A stretch of DNA of 64,000 nucleotides from Scleromitrula shiraiana (Eukaryota > Ascomycota > Leotiomycetes > Helotiales > Sclerotiniaceae): NCBI GenBank assembly GCA_028455995.1, contig JABELC010000008.1, positions 1,177,501-1,241,500 of the forward strand. The letters run 5' to 3'. This document shows, one piece after another, positions 12,820-23,940 of the stretch. Each line of letters starts with the position of its first letter. Within the stretch, counting starts at the first letter, position 1. A program made the position numbers and the translations under genes. The notes under the pieces are model-generated. The model was not told the DNA's origin, made no database searches, and saw nothing but the letters and a program-made list of their open reading frames with translations.

Positions 12820-13033
12820 ATTCGAGACATCACTGGCGGATCTGTAATGAATATATTCTGATCTTGGATGGACGCTGGTTGAGACCATGATATAGAGACT
12901 TACAAGATACTCGCAAGTTCACCACCTCCACACCGTGGTTGATTACAGACATGGCCTTTTGAAACGTACATGACTTCTTCGAGTCAGATTGGCAATGAGG
13001 TTGGTACCAAAAAAGTATCTAATACACTGCTCC

Positions 13034-13092
13034 AGGATAGGTATGAATCAAAATTATGCTTGTCGCCCAAGATGACGTACTGGTTTGTCCAA
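13034..13092 (+). repeat. diverged direct repeat, copy 1
   Basis: This copy contains GTATGAATCAAA, then ATGCTTGTCG and GACGTACT in order. The same three blocks occur with similar spacing at 13454-13512. The match is by eye and imperfect, so it may be a remnant of an old duplication. Confidence 0.4.
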
Positions 13093-13453
13093 TTTTGAGC
13101 TCGATTGGAAACTCATACCGACCATGGCAAGTTGAGGCTCAATACTCAAGAGAGAGTATAGACATCCCGGTAGGTTTCAAGGTATGCAAATATGCGCCAA
13201 GGTCCGAAACGGCAATTCAGTGATTCGACGGAGCGACTGCATGCGAGCGGGAGGGTTTCCTACTTTTAATGCAGTGACCGAAATCCAGTAGACAGTCAAG
13301 AATATAGGAAGTCTTTTGAATTAGAAGGTCCGCGGAGAATATAAAGTAGCAGTATAATTAAGGAGCTTTGCACGGACCATGTCATTGAAAAGATCCCAGA
13401 GATCTGTTTTATCGGCATTGCGCATTCAAATCATTCGCAGAATCAACATTGTA

Positions 13454-13512
13454 CAGTATGAATACAAGATGATGCTTGTCGTCGTCACACGACGACGTAC
13501 TCGGTAGTCGTT
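13454..13512 (+). repeat. diverged direct repeat, copy 2
   Basis: This is the partner of 13034-13092, sharing TATGAATACAA, ATGCTTGTCG and GACGTACT. It also contains a small palindrome, GTCGTCGTCAC/ACGACGAC, not seen in the other copy. Confidence 0.4.
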
Positions 13513-14528
13513 TGTAACGTATCTAAGTTGTAATGTAACCACGTGCCCCTTGCTTCCGTTCAAAGTATAAAGCATACAAGTAAATCCTATTGAACATCCC
13601 ATTGAACATTTTTTGGAATTTATAGTGAATTGATCCTTCTCTCGAATTGCCAATAGTCAATTCTCTCTCTTATTAGATATACGTTGAGGAAAAGTTTTAT
13701 CCATAATCCATAGTCACGCTCCATCCATCTCTAGGCAAGATTCGCGTTCAGAAATCTATTCACTACACTGTAGCACATTCCGATGCAATTTGCAAATATA
13801 TATTTATTAATAATACGTGCAAATGACCATGGGAACTTTTTCTATCAAGAATCCAAGATACAATTTATTATTACGCTTTATTAGACCAATTCAAGGAAAT
13901 TTGCATGGTTGAATATGTTTTCCAAGAATGCTTCTATTAGCCCTAGAAGAGGTGAGGTCTACGTACGTAGGTAAGGAATGCATAGAACATTCTAATGCAC
14001 GAACCTCCCTCCCTTTGATAGTGATTTCAATATGTGTGTGTAACCCTTTCCCTTTCCTCAAATTGACCTCAAATTGACCTCAATCTATCATCCGAGATAT
14101 CCCCCCCTGTGAAGAACCCCTCGATTTGACGTTTTGAGTTACAGTAATACAGCATAAAGAACGAATAGAAGGGTAAAGAATATTGATTGTACTTTGAACC
14201 CTTTTTTTTTTTCTCTCTTTACGAGATGTACAACCATATCTAATAATAATAAAATAATAATAATAATAACAATAAGTATTTATCTCGTAACATCATGAGA
14301 TCAACAATTTCTCATTTTCGGCGGAGAGTGAATGAATAAATAATATGATTTCTTTGTCATCCATTCACTCAATCTTATACCTAGAAAGGTCGATTTCCCC
14401 TGAAGCCTCTTCAACAAAGTGGTTTTTATTTAAATAATAGTAATAGTAAAGCAAGCATTGATCTATTTGATGTAGCTGACCAATCGAATTATTAATTTAG
14501 ACCCAAACGTTTGAACCAAGCTTGCCTA

Positions 14529-14584
14529 GGTGAAAGGGTGAAAGGGTGGAAAGGTGGAAAGGTGGAAGGGTGGAAGGGTGGAAG
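14529..14584. repeat. (GGTGGAAA/GGTGGAAG)n tandem repeat
   Basis: About seven units of 8-9 bp (GTGAAAGG, GTGGAAAG, GTGGAAGG) grade into one another. It is a purine-only minisatellite in the spacer upstream of the kinase. Confidence 0.85.
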
Positions 14585-14819
14585 CTTCCCCTAAGTAAAA
14601 TAAAAAGTTTAGAAGCCCAAACGACTTCATCCCTTTTTTTTTCTCTCTCTCTCGCTCTTGCTTCTTCTCAGGTGCTTCTTCTGCGTCCTTGATACCTTAT
14701 TATTCAACTAGAAGAATTATATCTAAAATCATATTGAAAAAGTCTTGGGGTACTTCTTACATAGATTTGAAAAGATTGATTATTTATTATACATTAAAAT
14801 AACGAAAAATACTTGAGAA

Positions 14820-14822
<3 letters not shown>

Positions 14823-14858
<36 letters not shown>
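14823..14858. repeat. (AAT)n microsatellite
   Basis: A perfect AAT triplet array of about twelve units is followed directly by ATT units, making a small inverted A/T structure. Confidence 0.95.
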
Positions 14859-14864
<6 letters not shown>

Positions 14865-15190
14865 TTTATTATTGTTTGTTAAGAAAATACAATTTACCGA
14901 AGTACTAGTACTAGAATATATTCCCCATTTTCACTCGTCGATCATAGCTATTAAATTTTAATAGAAGGGGGGGGGGGAATAATAAGGTGAATCCAATCAT
15001 CCGGACAACGCACACCAAGCACCATCCAGCACTAATAAGGCACGGAACTTTGAATTTATAACTTGGAAGAAACAGCAAATCCATCTGTGGTCCTGGGCAT
15101 ACACACTTTTTTATACATAGCTCGCATAGTAATTACCTTACCACCTTACTTTACTTTACCTTACCTTACCTTGACTTAAACTTAATCAGT

Positions 15191-15224
15191 TCTACTACTA
15201 CTACTGCTACTACTGCTACTACTT

Positions 15225-15273
<49 letters not shown>

Positions 15274-15296
15274 TACTACTACCACTACTACTACTA
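15191..15296. repeat. (CTA)n triplet array in the COT-1 leader
   Basis: About 105 bp of CTA units are interrupted by CTG, CTT and CCA variants. The array lies 240-345 bp upstream of the COT-1 start codon, so it is probably transcribed. Confidence 0.95.
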
Positions 15297-15460
15297 TACT
15301 GTATCAAGCAAGCAGTTAGACTTGTTGCGATTTACTTCCTTACAATTTGCTATAATTCCAAAATTCTTCTAAATTTCTAGGATCAACATTTTACCCTTTA
15401 CACTTTACACTTCCAATTCATATTCCTCAGTTTCACTAGATTCAGTTCTTAGACCGGGCA

Positions 15461-15494
15461 TCCATTCATCCATTCATTCATCCATCCATCCATT
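15461..15494. repeat. (ATCC/ATTC)n tetranucleotide repeat
   Basis: Mixed CATC/CATT tetranucleotides lie about 45 bp upstream of the kinase start codon, probably in the mRNA leader. Confidence 0.85.
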
Positions 15495-15535
15495 GTCTAT
15501 CATTCATCGTCTATTGTATCTCATACCTTTCAAAG

Positions 15536-17683
15536 ATGGAGAACAGCAATCATGCTGGTAACCCAAACCAGAATGGTAATTCCAACAACCGCCTTTTTCT
15601 AAACTTTGGAAATGACAGGTTTGCTCCAAACGATCGAGCCTATCCTACGACACCCTCAACATTCCCAAATCCTATATTTCCTGGGGGACAAGGACAAGGC
15701 AATAATCAACAGCAACAGCAACAGCAACACCAGACCCCACAACCACAGCAACCTTATACTCAAGGGTTTGCTCCACCTGCTGGATACTTTATGAATAACC
15801 CTTACCCTCCAAATTACCCTCAACAACCTCCTGCAGCAACGTATCAGCAACCACAACAACAGCAACAGTCTTATCAACCGCGGTCTGTCAATTTGCAGAA
15901 CGATTCAACGAACGGTTTGGTTCATCAGTTCTCCCACCAGAATTTAGGCAGTGGAAGAGGATCCCCTTACGGCGGAAGACAAGCTTCTCCAAGTCAAAGG
16001 CCAAGAACCGCAGGAGCACCAGCTCAATCATCAGCAGGATATTCAAACTACCTTAACCCAATGCCTAATCAAGCTTCACAACAAAATTGGCCTGAATATC
16101 AACCAGCGCCTGAAAGAAATCCAGATCGATATGGGTCACTCACACAGAACAATCAGAAGAAATGTTCTCAGTTAGCTGCAGACTTTTTCAAGGATAGTGT
16201 TAAAAGGGCGCGGGATAGAAACGTTAGGTGGGAGAATCTTGAGGCTCTTTTTCTGTTTGAACTCTTACTAATCCCCTTTGTAGACAAAGCGAAATGGAGC
16301 AGCGCCTTTCCGATCCAAACCAATCTCAATCTCGTAGGGAGCTTACTTGGTCGAATTCTGGGAAACAAGAAGGGAAATACTTGCGATTCTTACGTACCAA
16401 GGACAGACCAGATAATTACAACACGTTGAAGATCATTGGAAAAGGAGCCTTTGGGGAGGTAAAATTGGTGCAAAAGAAACAAGATGGGAAGGTCTATGCT
16501 ATGAAATCTTTGATCAAGACTGAGATGTTTAAAAAGGATCAATTGGCACATGTTCGGGCGGAAAGAGACATTCTGGCTGAATCCGACAGTCCATGGGTTG
16601 TTAAGCTTTTCACAACTTTCCAAGATGCCGACTTCCTCTACATGTTGATGGAGTTTTTACCAGGAGGAGATTTGATGACCATGCTTATCAAGTATGAGAT
16701 TTTTTCGGAAGATATTACTCGGTTCTATATTGCCGAAATTGTATTGGCAATCGAAGCTGTTCACAAATTGGGCTTCATTCATCGGTAAGTTTACAATTAA
16801 TCAGAGAAGTTGCCCTCTCAATTCAACGTTATTCTTACTTACTATTACAAGTGATATTAAACCCGACAACATCTTGCTTGACCGAGGAGGTCACGTCAAA
16901 TTGACCGATTTTGGTCTTTCGACTGGTTTCCACAAACTCCATGACAACTCTTACTACCAACAATTGTTGACTGGAAAGTCAAACAAACCAAGAGATCGAA
17001 ATTCTGTCAACCTTGACCAAATAAATCTTACTGTCAGCAACCGAAGTGTCATCAACGACTGGAGAAAATCTCGAAGAGTCATGGCCTACTCCACCGTCGG
17101 TACTCCTGATTATATTGCACCAGAAATTTTCAGTGGACACGGTTACTCGTATGATTGTGATTGGTGGAGTCTGGGCACCATTATGTTTGAGTGCCAAGTT
17201 GGCTGGCCTCCTTTCTGCGCTGAAGATGCTCATGATACATACCGAAAGATTGTCAACTGGAGACAATCGCTCTACTTCCCCGAAGATATTCAACTTGGGC
17301 CAGAAGCAGAAAATCTCATCCGAAGGTATGGTTCACTCAGCCAATAATTTCTTATCAATCAACTAACTCCATTTTCTAGTCTTGTTTGCAATACGGAAAA
17401 CCGACTCGGACGAGTATCTGCAGATGAAATCAAAAGTCACAAGTTCTTCCGTGGTGTTGACTTTGATAGTCTAAGACGTATTCGTGCACCGTTTGAGCCT
17501 AAGTTGACATCTAATGTTGATACTACGTATTTCCCAATTGATGAGATCGACCAGACCGACAATGCGACTCATCTTAAGGCTGCTGCTGCGGCAAACGGCG
17601 GTGTCCCACGTGAGGAGGTCCCGGAAATGAGTTTGCCCTTCATTGGGTACACTTTCAAGAGATTCGAGTCCAACTACAGATGA
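15536..17683 (+). CDS. cot1: NDR/LATS serine-threonine kinase COT-1 (Orb6/Cbk1)
   Basis: This AGC-group kinase of the morphogenesis (RAM/MOR) network controls polar tip growth and acts with MOB2. Four exons: 15536-16227, 16284-16784, 16852-17325 and 17380-17683, giving 656 aa. Residues 1-225 are a disordered Gln/Pro/Asn-rich extension with a Q7 run near residues 58-65. An NDR N-terminal regulatory region follows. The kinase domain starts near 281 with the Gly loop GKGAFGEV, then YAMKS (catalytic Lys), HRDIKPDN and DFGLS. The NDR-type insert before subdomain VIII ends at STVGTPDYIAPE. The C-terminal hydrophobic motif FIGYTFKRFE carries the Thr phosphorylated by germinal-centre kinases. Exon 3 begins inside the catalytic loop. 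A repeat-rich upstream region suggests a long leader. Confidence 0.97.
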
Positions 17684-18011
17684 TCGCCCTCTTATTGGTT
17701 GAAGTAGTCAGTCAAATATATCTGTAGCTTCAATACTCAACTCAATGGCTTTCTGTGGGCGGAGTAATTTTACTGTTGTTGTTAGAAAGTGCCAGATACC
17801 ACCTACGTTTTATACATGCTACTTTGAAGGCCACAAGTAGACGACGATTTAGATCTCTTGGCCTGTTATTTCTGGTTTTATCTGAATAGGGTGCACTTTG
17901 TGGAGCAGGTGACCCAACTTTATAGATATTCTAGCATAGGGTTTATGTATGGAAAGAGTTTTGAATTGAATGTGAGCGAATACTAGGTAGTCAGACTTGT
18001 CTCCAGAAATC
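17684..18011. other. spacer between convergent genes
   Basis: About 330 bp between the COT-1 stop and the CCCH gene stop must hold both 3' ends. No repeat or RNA gene is seen. Confidence 0.5.
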
Positions 18012-19158
18012 CTAAACATCAACCAACTTCTCTTTCTCCTTCTCCACAGCAGATTCTTTCTTAATAACTTTGACTCTAACCTTCTCATCCTCCTCACTAC
18101 TCTCATCTTCCCACTTTTTGACTCCCTCAACAGCAGCTCGATCGATTTTATTGCCAGCCTCTTTATCCCTCGCTTTCTCCTTGCTAATTCTTTCCCTCTT
18201 CTTTCTCGCCTCCTCCCTCCTAGCATCCATTCTTTCTTCCCTAATCTTATCCCTACCCTTCTCCCTCTCCTTCTCGCTCCACTTCTTCATAACCACAGTC
18301 CTAGCCTCCCGCGTAGCCTCCTGTATCTCCCTCATCATCCGATTCATCTCAATCAACTCATCAACTCCCCCACCCCTCTCAATACTCTCACCTCTTCCCC
18401 CTAAACTGTCCATCCTACTCCTACCCAATTTCGCTCTATCTCCATTCCCATTCCCATTCCCATTTCCCCCTCGAGGAAAAAACCCCGGATTCTCACTCTT
18501 AAACCACAACGGCCAATCGCTCATCCCGATCCCATTTAACTCCCGCTTCGTCCGCGGCATCTCGTGCTTAAACCGACATTGATTCCCCCATTTGCAACGA
18601 CGGTTATGGGTGCACCAGTGACGACATGTTTGTTGCAGCTCAGGGGGAAGAGCATGGGTTGTGCGGGGAACGGGGGGAGGAGCGGGGAGGTTGTTGATGG
18701 GCGGGAGGGTGGTCGCCATTGGGATGGTAGAGGTAGATGCTCGGTGAGGGGGGAGAGGGGGATTGCGGAGTGTGGTATTGATATCGGATCTAGCCATTCA
18801 TTCATTCATTCATTCATTAGCATAATTCTCCCTTCCCATACATACTTCAAAACGAAAGAACAACATACCCGCAACCACTACTCCCATCTTCTCCATCCTC
18901 ATCCTCATCCACATCATCCTCATCATCAAGACCAACGAGTTTATAAAACCCTCCATTTCCCTTTCCCTCTCCACTCTGCAATCCCAGATTCAACATCCCA
19001 CCCGTATCAACCAAATCCAGCGAGCGAGGAACACCGACAAGATCGATACCATGTGGTAGGTTATCGACGGCGATGAGGGGCACTACTTCGCCTGATTTTC
19101 GGATGATGAAATAAACCGGGCGAGGGCTGGCCGGTGCTTTGTGCTTGCTGGTGGACAT
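18012..19158 (-). CDS. CCCH zinc-finger protein, conserved in fungi
   Basis: Two exons: 19158-18869 and 18789-18012, giving 355 aa. Residues 1-97 form a compact N-terminal region (PRPVYFIIRKSGEVVPLI) followed by an acidic Asp/Glu run. The splice joins SSGCG to SDINTT. One CCCH finger (C-x9-C-x5-C-x3-H, reading CRHWCTHNRRCKWGNQCRFKH) follows in exon 2. It is succeeded by GMSDWPLWFKSENPGFFP, a stretch I have seen in other fungal CCCH proteins. The last 130 residues are a highly charged Lys/Arg/Glu helix, probably RNA- or protein-binding. An ATG at 18797 begins an open frame too, but it lies inside the intron. The function is not known; RNA binding is inferred from the finger type. Confidence 0.82.
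18796..18820. repeat. (ATTC)n repeat inside an intron
   Basis: Five to six ATTC units fill the 3' part of the 79-nt intron of the CCCH gene, between the branch-like CTAAT and the acceptor on the minus strand. Confidence 0.9.
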
Positions 19159-19507
19159 TTTGTTTGGGGTTGAGAATGCGGTGTGGACGATTAGTGGGTT
19201 GAGAAGTCCGGTAAAAAGCACGGAGAAGAAATCGTCGAAGAGTGGAAATGAGGTTGCGTATCTGGGTAGATATACGGCAAGGCTTCTTCGAAATTGGGCG
19301 ATTATTCCGACTTCTGATCATCTCTAAAGTTTCGATTGTTTGCTCTGTAAAGCACCAAGAACCAAACAATGGGAGGGTGAATGGTGTTTTTCGTCGCGGC
19401 CCCTTTGCTTGTTTGGCACGCAAAAGCAAACTCCAAAAGTGGGAAAACACAAACACGAAGCGTAAATCAAAGTTTAGATGGTTTGGAATTGTAGTTATTT
19501 TCAATCC
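19159..19507. other. spacer, CCCH gene promoter
   Basis: The 349-bp spacer between two minus-strand genes must contain the TBCE 3' end and the CCCH promoter. Open stretches in other frames here have no independent support. Confidence 0.5.
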
Positions 19508-21308
19508 TCATCTAAATTCCACCCTAACATTAACCTTCTGTCCATCAACCAAAAATCCAACCTGCCTCGTACTATCCTCCAATTCCACCTCTCTCTTAAT
19601 CCATTTCCCACCCCGTCCCGCAAGATCTTTCTGTACCGCAACTCTCCCATCCGTTTGATGCTCATCGTCACTGCTATCTGATGCATCTTCAATATCCTCA
19701 TATCCCGCAACGGGATCTATATCTCCCGTTTCCCATATCAAACGCAACTTCAGAGGTTTGACACCAAATAATCTCCCCACAATACCTTTTACCCGATAAA
19801 CATCAAACCCCTTCGGGATCTCCTTTTCATGAACAACCTCCTCTACGTCTAATTGTGGATTTGCAGGAGTGAAAAACTTAAAGTTGATCAAACGCGCCTC
19901 TAAGAAATTAGGATCAATCCGCTGGTCTTCACGCACAACAGCCGGCGGACCATCGTTCTTGTCACACAGCTCTTTATATCGCTTGTGGCGAGCAATGACT
20001 CTAAATTCCTCCGACGGAGGCACCTGTGCCATCTCCTTACCGATTTGTGAGTAATAGAATAGCTCGGCGTTGGTTCGTTCCGTAGGGGTAACATTGCTGA
20101 AGTTGAGGGTTTTGAGGTTGCGCAGTCGAGCTAGAGTTAACATGAACCCTTCTTCGATACTCCCTACTGACTTTCCGGAGGGAGCAGCTTGATAGAGGGG
20201 GTTATGCGATACGCGCAGGGATTCCATTCCAGGGAAGACGATGTCGAGCGAATCTATGAGATCCCAGTTTTTGACGTCGTTGTAGGATAGATCGATGTAG
20301 CGTAAGGTCGAATGAAAGACGGGCATTGCATCGAGATCGGGCAGTGTGCCTATTTCGGATATTTCGTTCCCCTTCAGGAGTAATGATTCTAGGGTAGAGA
20401 GTTGAGAAAGTGGGTATAAATCAACCAAAGATGTGAATTTATTGTACTCGAGAGTGAGAGATGTAAGATGAGAACTCTTAATTGGCAAAGTTAGGTTGCT
20501 GAAGAAATTCGATGATGCTGTCAAAGATGTTGTAAATGTAAATTTCTCCATGAGCATACACAAATCCTCCCAGGTAATCATCATATCATCTAATCCTAGA
20601 GACTTGATATTGTCAAATACCTGCTTGGAAGCCTCCAGGTCAACAGGATCAATTGTCAACCGATTTCCACTACAATGCTCAGGTTAGTCGAATGCCATTA
20701 CGTCTTGTTAGATTCTTACTTGAGCCTTAAACTTCTCAAATTATCCAACTGTCCACAAATGAGGGATATCGGTTTCAAATTCTCAAACAGATTTCGACTT
20801 AAATCCAGCTCAACTATCTTGGGGCATCTCTCCTTCACATTGTCATCAACTCTATTGATGCGTTGTCCATCCACCAAAACCACTTTCAACTCATGTATCT
20901 GAGCTTGCTGTGCTCTAACCTTGTCGAACCCTATTTCCTCTGCGACTTTCCCAGATATCACTATCTGTTTATCTACAGGAAGAGGTGCCAGCTCGGTGCC
21001 GCTGCTTTGATATTTGTGCTCTATTGCTTCAACAAAACATTGTGTAGGATCCGGATTTCTAGAAAGTCGTAGGAAGCTTGCTGCAGTTGGTGAACTACTG
21101 AGACCTATATGATATTAGCAAAACGCTCCCAATTTAAAAGCTACCGTAACGTACATTTGAAGTATCCTTGGCCATCATGCTTGCCCCGCGAGGGATTGTC
21201 CCATTCGACTCCTATCCATTCTTTTCCAGTGTTTCTGACCTCTCCAATGTATCGGATTGTGCATAGATGGCCTTCGAATGATACTCGTTCACCTACACGG
21301 TAACTCAT
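19508..21308 (-). CDS. TBCE: tubulin-folding cofactor E (TBCE/Alp21/Pac2)
   Basis: Cofactor E captures alpha-tubulin during assembly of the tubulin heterodimer. Three exons: 21308-21155, 21104-20720 and 20669-19508, giving 566 aa. The N-terminal CAP-Gly domain has GVEWDNPSRGKHDGQGYF (the GKHDG motif binds the EEY/F tail). Leucine-rich repeats occupy about residues 120-330 (LDLSRNLF, LRLNGNRLT, LTLEYNKFT, LLLKGNEIS, IDLSYNDV), and a ubiquitin-like domain forms the C-terminus (about 480-566). The second intron falls in a leucine-rich repeat, and splicing restores its consensus, which supports the model. The ATG at 21308 was chosen because the frame upstream has only a GTG. It is divergent from SF3A2 with 367 bp between start codons. 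Confidence 0.95.
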
Positions 21309-21675
21309 TGCAAGATGGGTTGACACGAAATGATGTAAAAATTGGCAATTTCATTAGTTGCAGTTGATGTAGTTGTCTAAAGCTATATGCATTTATTCAG
21401 CATGTGGAACGAATCTGAATCTTAAATCCCCATTATATTTTCGAGACAGAATTTGGACATTAAATCTGTCAAAGTATACGACACAGAGCTAGACAATAAA
21501 TCATCTCTGGGAATCAAATTATTCAAGTTGAACATTGAAGATTCACGTATTGCAGCCTTGCAAAAAGAGGCTGAAATGCAGCCGAACTTTTTTTCGCGAC
21601 GTCAACACCTCCTAAACACTACACTTTCAATTCCATCATACAACCCATCCTACAACCTCAACACCCAACTCAAAT
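21309..21675. promoter_or_regulatory. divergent promoter region, TBCE / SF3A2
   Basis: The 367-bp spacer between opposite start codons must contain both promoters. I recognise no specific factor site. Confidence 0.5.
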
Positions 21676-22398
21676 ATGGATTATCAAAACCGAGCAGGAT
21701 CGAAGTTTGGCGGAGGAGGTGTAGCATCCACTTCAGCAACCAATGCAGACCGACGAGAGCGACTCCGTAAACTCGCACTGGAGACTATCGATCTCGACAA
21801 AGATCCTTACTTTTTCAAAAACCACGTCGGCTCCTTCGAATGTCGATTATGTTTAACGGTCCACCAAAACGATGGATCCTATCTCGCACACACGCAGGGG
21901 CGCAAGCATCAAACGAACCTCGCACGCCGAGCAGCGCGCGAGCAGAAGGAGGGTCGCGCCGGTACCGATCCCATTACCGGGCTACCAATTGGCATGGTAG
22001 GCGCACAAGTAGCTGTTCGCAAAAACATGGTGAAGATAGGACGACCCGGGTACAAGATTACAAAGACACGGGATCCGGTCACCAGACAGCAGGGGTTGCT
22101 CTTCCAGTTGCAGTATCCGGAGATCGCGACGGAGGTGCAGCCGCGGATTCGATTCATGAGTGCGTATGAGCAGAAGGTGGAGGAGCCGGATAAGGATTTT
22201 CAGTATATGTTGGTGGCGGCGGAACCGTATGAGACGTGTGGGTTTAAGTTGCAGGCGACGAGGGAGATTGATCGCTCGAATGATAGGCATTGGACTTGGT
22301 GGGATTCGGATTTGAAGGAGTTTTGGATTCAGATTATGTTTAAGACGGAGAGAGAGGAGAGATATAGTGGTGTTCCGGGTCTGGCTCCGGGCAGGTAA
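21676..22398 (+). CDS. SF3A2: splicing factor SF3a subunit 2 (Prp11/SAP62)
   Basis: This core U2 snRNP protein helps U2 bind the branch site. It has a single exon of 240 aa. The N-terminus MDYQNRAGSKFGGGGVAS is the family signature. A matrin-type C2H2 zinc finger spans about 55-85 (CRLCLTVHQNDGSYLAHTQG followed by RKH). The conserved C-terminal half includes PEIATEVQPRIRFMSAYEQK and WTWWDSDLKEFWIQIMFK. Fungal proteins lack the long proline-rich tail of animal SF3A2, and so does this one. It is notably intronless amid intron-bearing neighbours, and G+C-richer in its middle part. Confidence 0.97.
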   Translation: MDYQNRAGSKFGGGGVASTSATNADRRERLRKLALETIDLDKDPYFFKNHVGSFECRLCLTVHQNDGSYLAHTQGRKHQTNLARRAAREQKEGRAGTDPITGLPIGMVGAQVAVRKNMVKIGRPGYKITKTRDPVTRQQGLLFQLQYPEIATEVQPRIRFMSAYEQKVEEPDKDFQYMLVAAEPYETCGFKLQATREIDRSNDRHWTWWDSDLKEFWIQIMFKTEREERYSGVPGLAPGR

Positions 22399-23109
22399 GA
22401 GGGAATTAATATGTTGCATGGAGTTTATAGGAGTTTACGGAGGCCAATTTGTACTATAATGGGGATATTACGATGAGCATGAGAAGTAAATGGTTGATAT
22501 TATTTGGTGATTGGAGTTATAACGTCCTCGCAGAATACATTGTGTTCTAACTACAGATTCAGATGGGAAGGTATGATGTTTCTGTTATTTGTTGAGATCT
22601 TATGAAAAGTTGTATTGTTTACTTTGATTTCAAGTAATTATATACTTTTACCAGATATTAATCGATCAAAACCTCTTATTAGTTAATTGGAGAGTATATG
22701 AAAATATGAATTCTAATATGATGCATAGATTAATACAGCCCATGGCTGATGTCTCGATTCTGTTTTCCAATTCAAAGTACAAATCCCAATTGAATATAAT
22801 TAAGACGCCATTAAAAACTATTTCTGATTTGGTGTCTAAACAACAATCCTAATGTAAAAGGGTATATAAAAAGGTTGAAGAAACGACTAATTGCTGGTCT
22901 CGAAACCAAATGCAACACTGAACCGGCCACTTGATTGAGTCCCGAGAAACCAGTGAGTACTAAAAACTCACCCACTTATTACGGCATTAACGTCACTCTC
23001 ACGGAAACATTTATTCGGAGGAGCAGAACTCTGCAAGTATCAATGGTGAGGTTCCCTGCAGTACCACATGCAAGACGAACCATCACCACTCCAAACATCA
23101 TAGCAAGCT
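22399..23109. other. spacer between convergent SF3A2 and crotonase genes
   Basis: The 711-bp A/T-rich spacer holds two 3' ends. No convincing gene or repeat is visible. Confidence 0.5.
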
Positions 23110-23940
23110 TCACAGCTTGGAAGCTACCCACCTTGGCGGCCTCTTCTCGATGAACGCCTGCAATCCCTCCATAGAGTTCTCGCCGGTAAACAATTTCAGT
23201 CCATACTTTTCATAAACAGCCTTAGTGGCCTCATGCACCCCCATCTTATTCCACGCCTCTCTCACTCCCATACGACTTACAACAACACTATCAGGACTCA
23301 TCTCCGCAACCGCACCCGCCAACGCCAATGCTTCTTCAACCACCTTCCCAGGCTCTGTAACTTTCAGCACTAAGCCCCAGGACTGTGCCTCTGTCGCCAG
23401 GAGCTTGTAGGCAGTCAAAGCAAGTAGCATAGCTCTCTGAAAACCAAAAATGCTACATATACGCGGCAACGCTCCTTCTAAAGCAGCAGATCCACGAAGG
23501 ACATCCGGGAGACAGAACGTAGCATTTGAAGAAGCAACAACGAGGTCGCTATTAAGAGCGATTTCGAATCCACCGCCGTAAGCCACCCCATTCACTGCTG
23601 CAATGATAGGTTTCTTCCCAGTTCTTCTACTAAGACCTCCAAATCCCGAGGGTGGGTAGAGAGTAGCGAAAGATTCCTGCGAGAAATCGCTGTTTAGACG
23701 TTCTTTTAAATCCATGCCGGTTGAGAATGCTTTGGTTCCTGCACCAGTGATAATCCCTACGCGTAATTCATCTTCGTTGTCAAACCAGCTCCATAATTTG
23801 TCTAGTTGCCAGCATGTCTCTCTTGGGAGAGCATTCATTTGGTTCTCGAGATTGATTGTAACAAGAAGGATGTAGGGAGATGGTACGGTGATAATGACGT
23901 GATCAACCGTTGGGATGGGAGTCTTGAAAGATTTAGACAT
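23110..23940 (-). CDS. peroxisomal enoyl-CoA hydratase/isomerase family protein
   Basis: A single exon encodes 276 aa with a crotonase fold. The first oxyanion-hole strand is KAFSTGMDL and the second is AAVNGVAYGGGFEIAL. The Glu in GGGFE matches the first catalytic Glu (Glu144 in rat hydratase numbering). The second catalytic Glu (Glu164, normally in PE) is replaced by Asp in CLPDV. This is seen in some side branches of the family, so the exact reaction (hydration, isomerisation or a carnitinyl-CoA-dehydratase-like step) cannot be assigned. The C-terminus is SKL, a textbook PTS1 signal for peroxisomal import, suggesting a role in peroxisomal acyl-CoA or branched-acid breakdown. Start at 23940 (MSKSFKTP). 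Confidence 0.92.
   Translation of the reverse strand: MSKSFKTPIPTVDHVIITVPSPYILLVTINLENQMNALPRETCWQLDKLWSWFDNEDELRVGIITGAGTKAFSTGMDLKERLNSDFSQESFATLYPPSGFGGLSRRTGKKPIIAAVNGVAYGGGFEIALNSDLVVASSNATFCLPDVLRGSAALEGALPRICSIFGFQRAMLLALTAYKLLATEAQSWGLVLKVTEPGKVVEEALALAGAVAEMSPDSVVVSRMGVREAWNKMGVHEATKAVYEKYGLKLFTGENSMEGLQAFIEKRPPRWVASKL

Larger units (their letters stand above)
12820..15535. other. long intergenic region upstream of the COT-1 kinase
   Basis: The 2.7-kb spacer has no credible gene. It holds a diverged 60-bp repeat pair (13034 and 13454), AAT-type triplets near 14238-14275, a G9 run near 14968, and several microsatellites listed separately. The final 400 bp before 15536 are rich in CTA, TTAC and ATCC units, which is consistent with a long, low-complexity 5' leader of the kinase mRNA. 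Confidence 0.5.

Noticed and set aside
18070..18582. 170-codon plus-strand frame opposite the CCCH gene
   Set aside because: It is Leu/Ser-rich, mirrors the Lys/Arg/Glu helix on the other strand, and has no motif.
19061..19504. 147-codon minus-strand frame in a second frame over the CCCH first exon
   Set aside because: It overlaps the conserved N-terminus of the CCCH protein in the wrong frame and has no motif.
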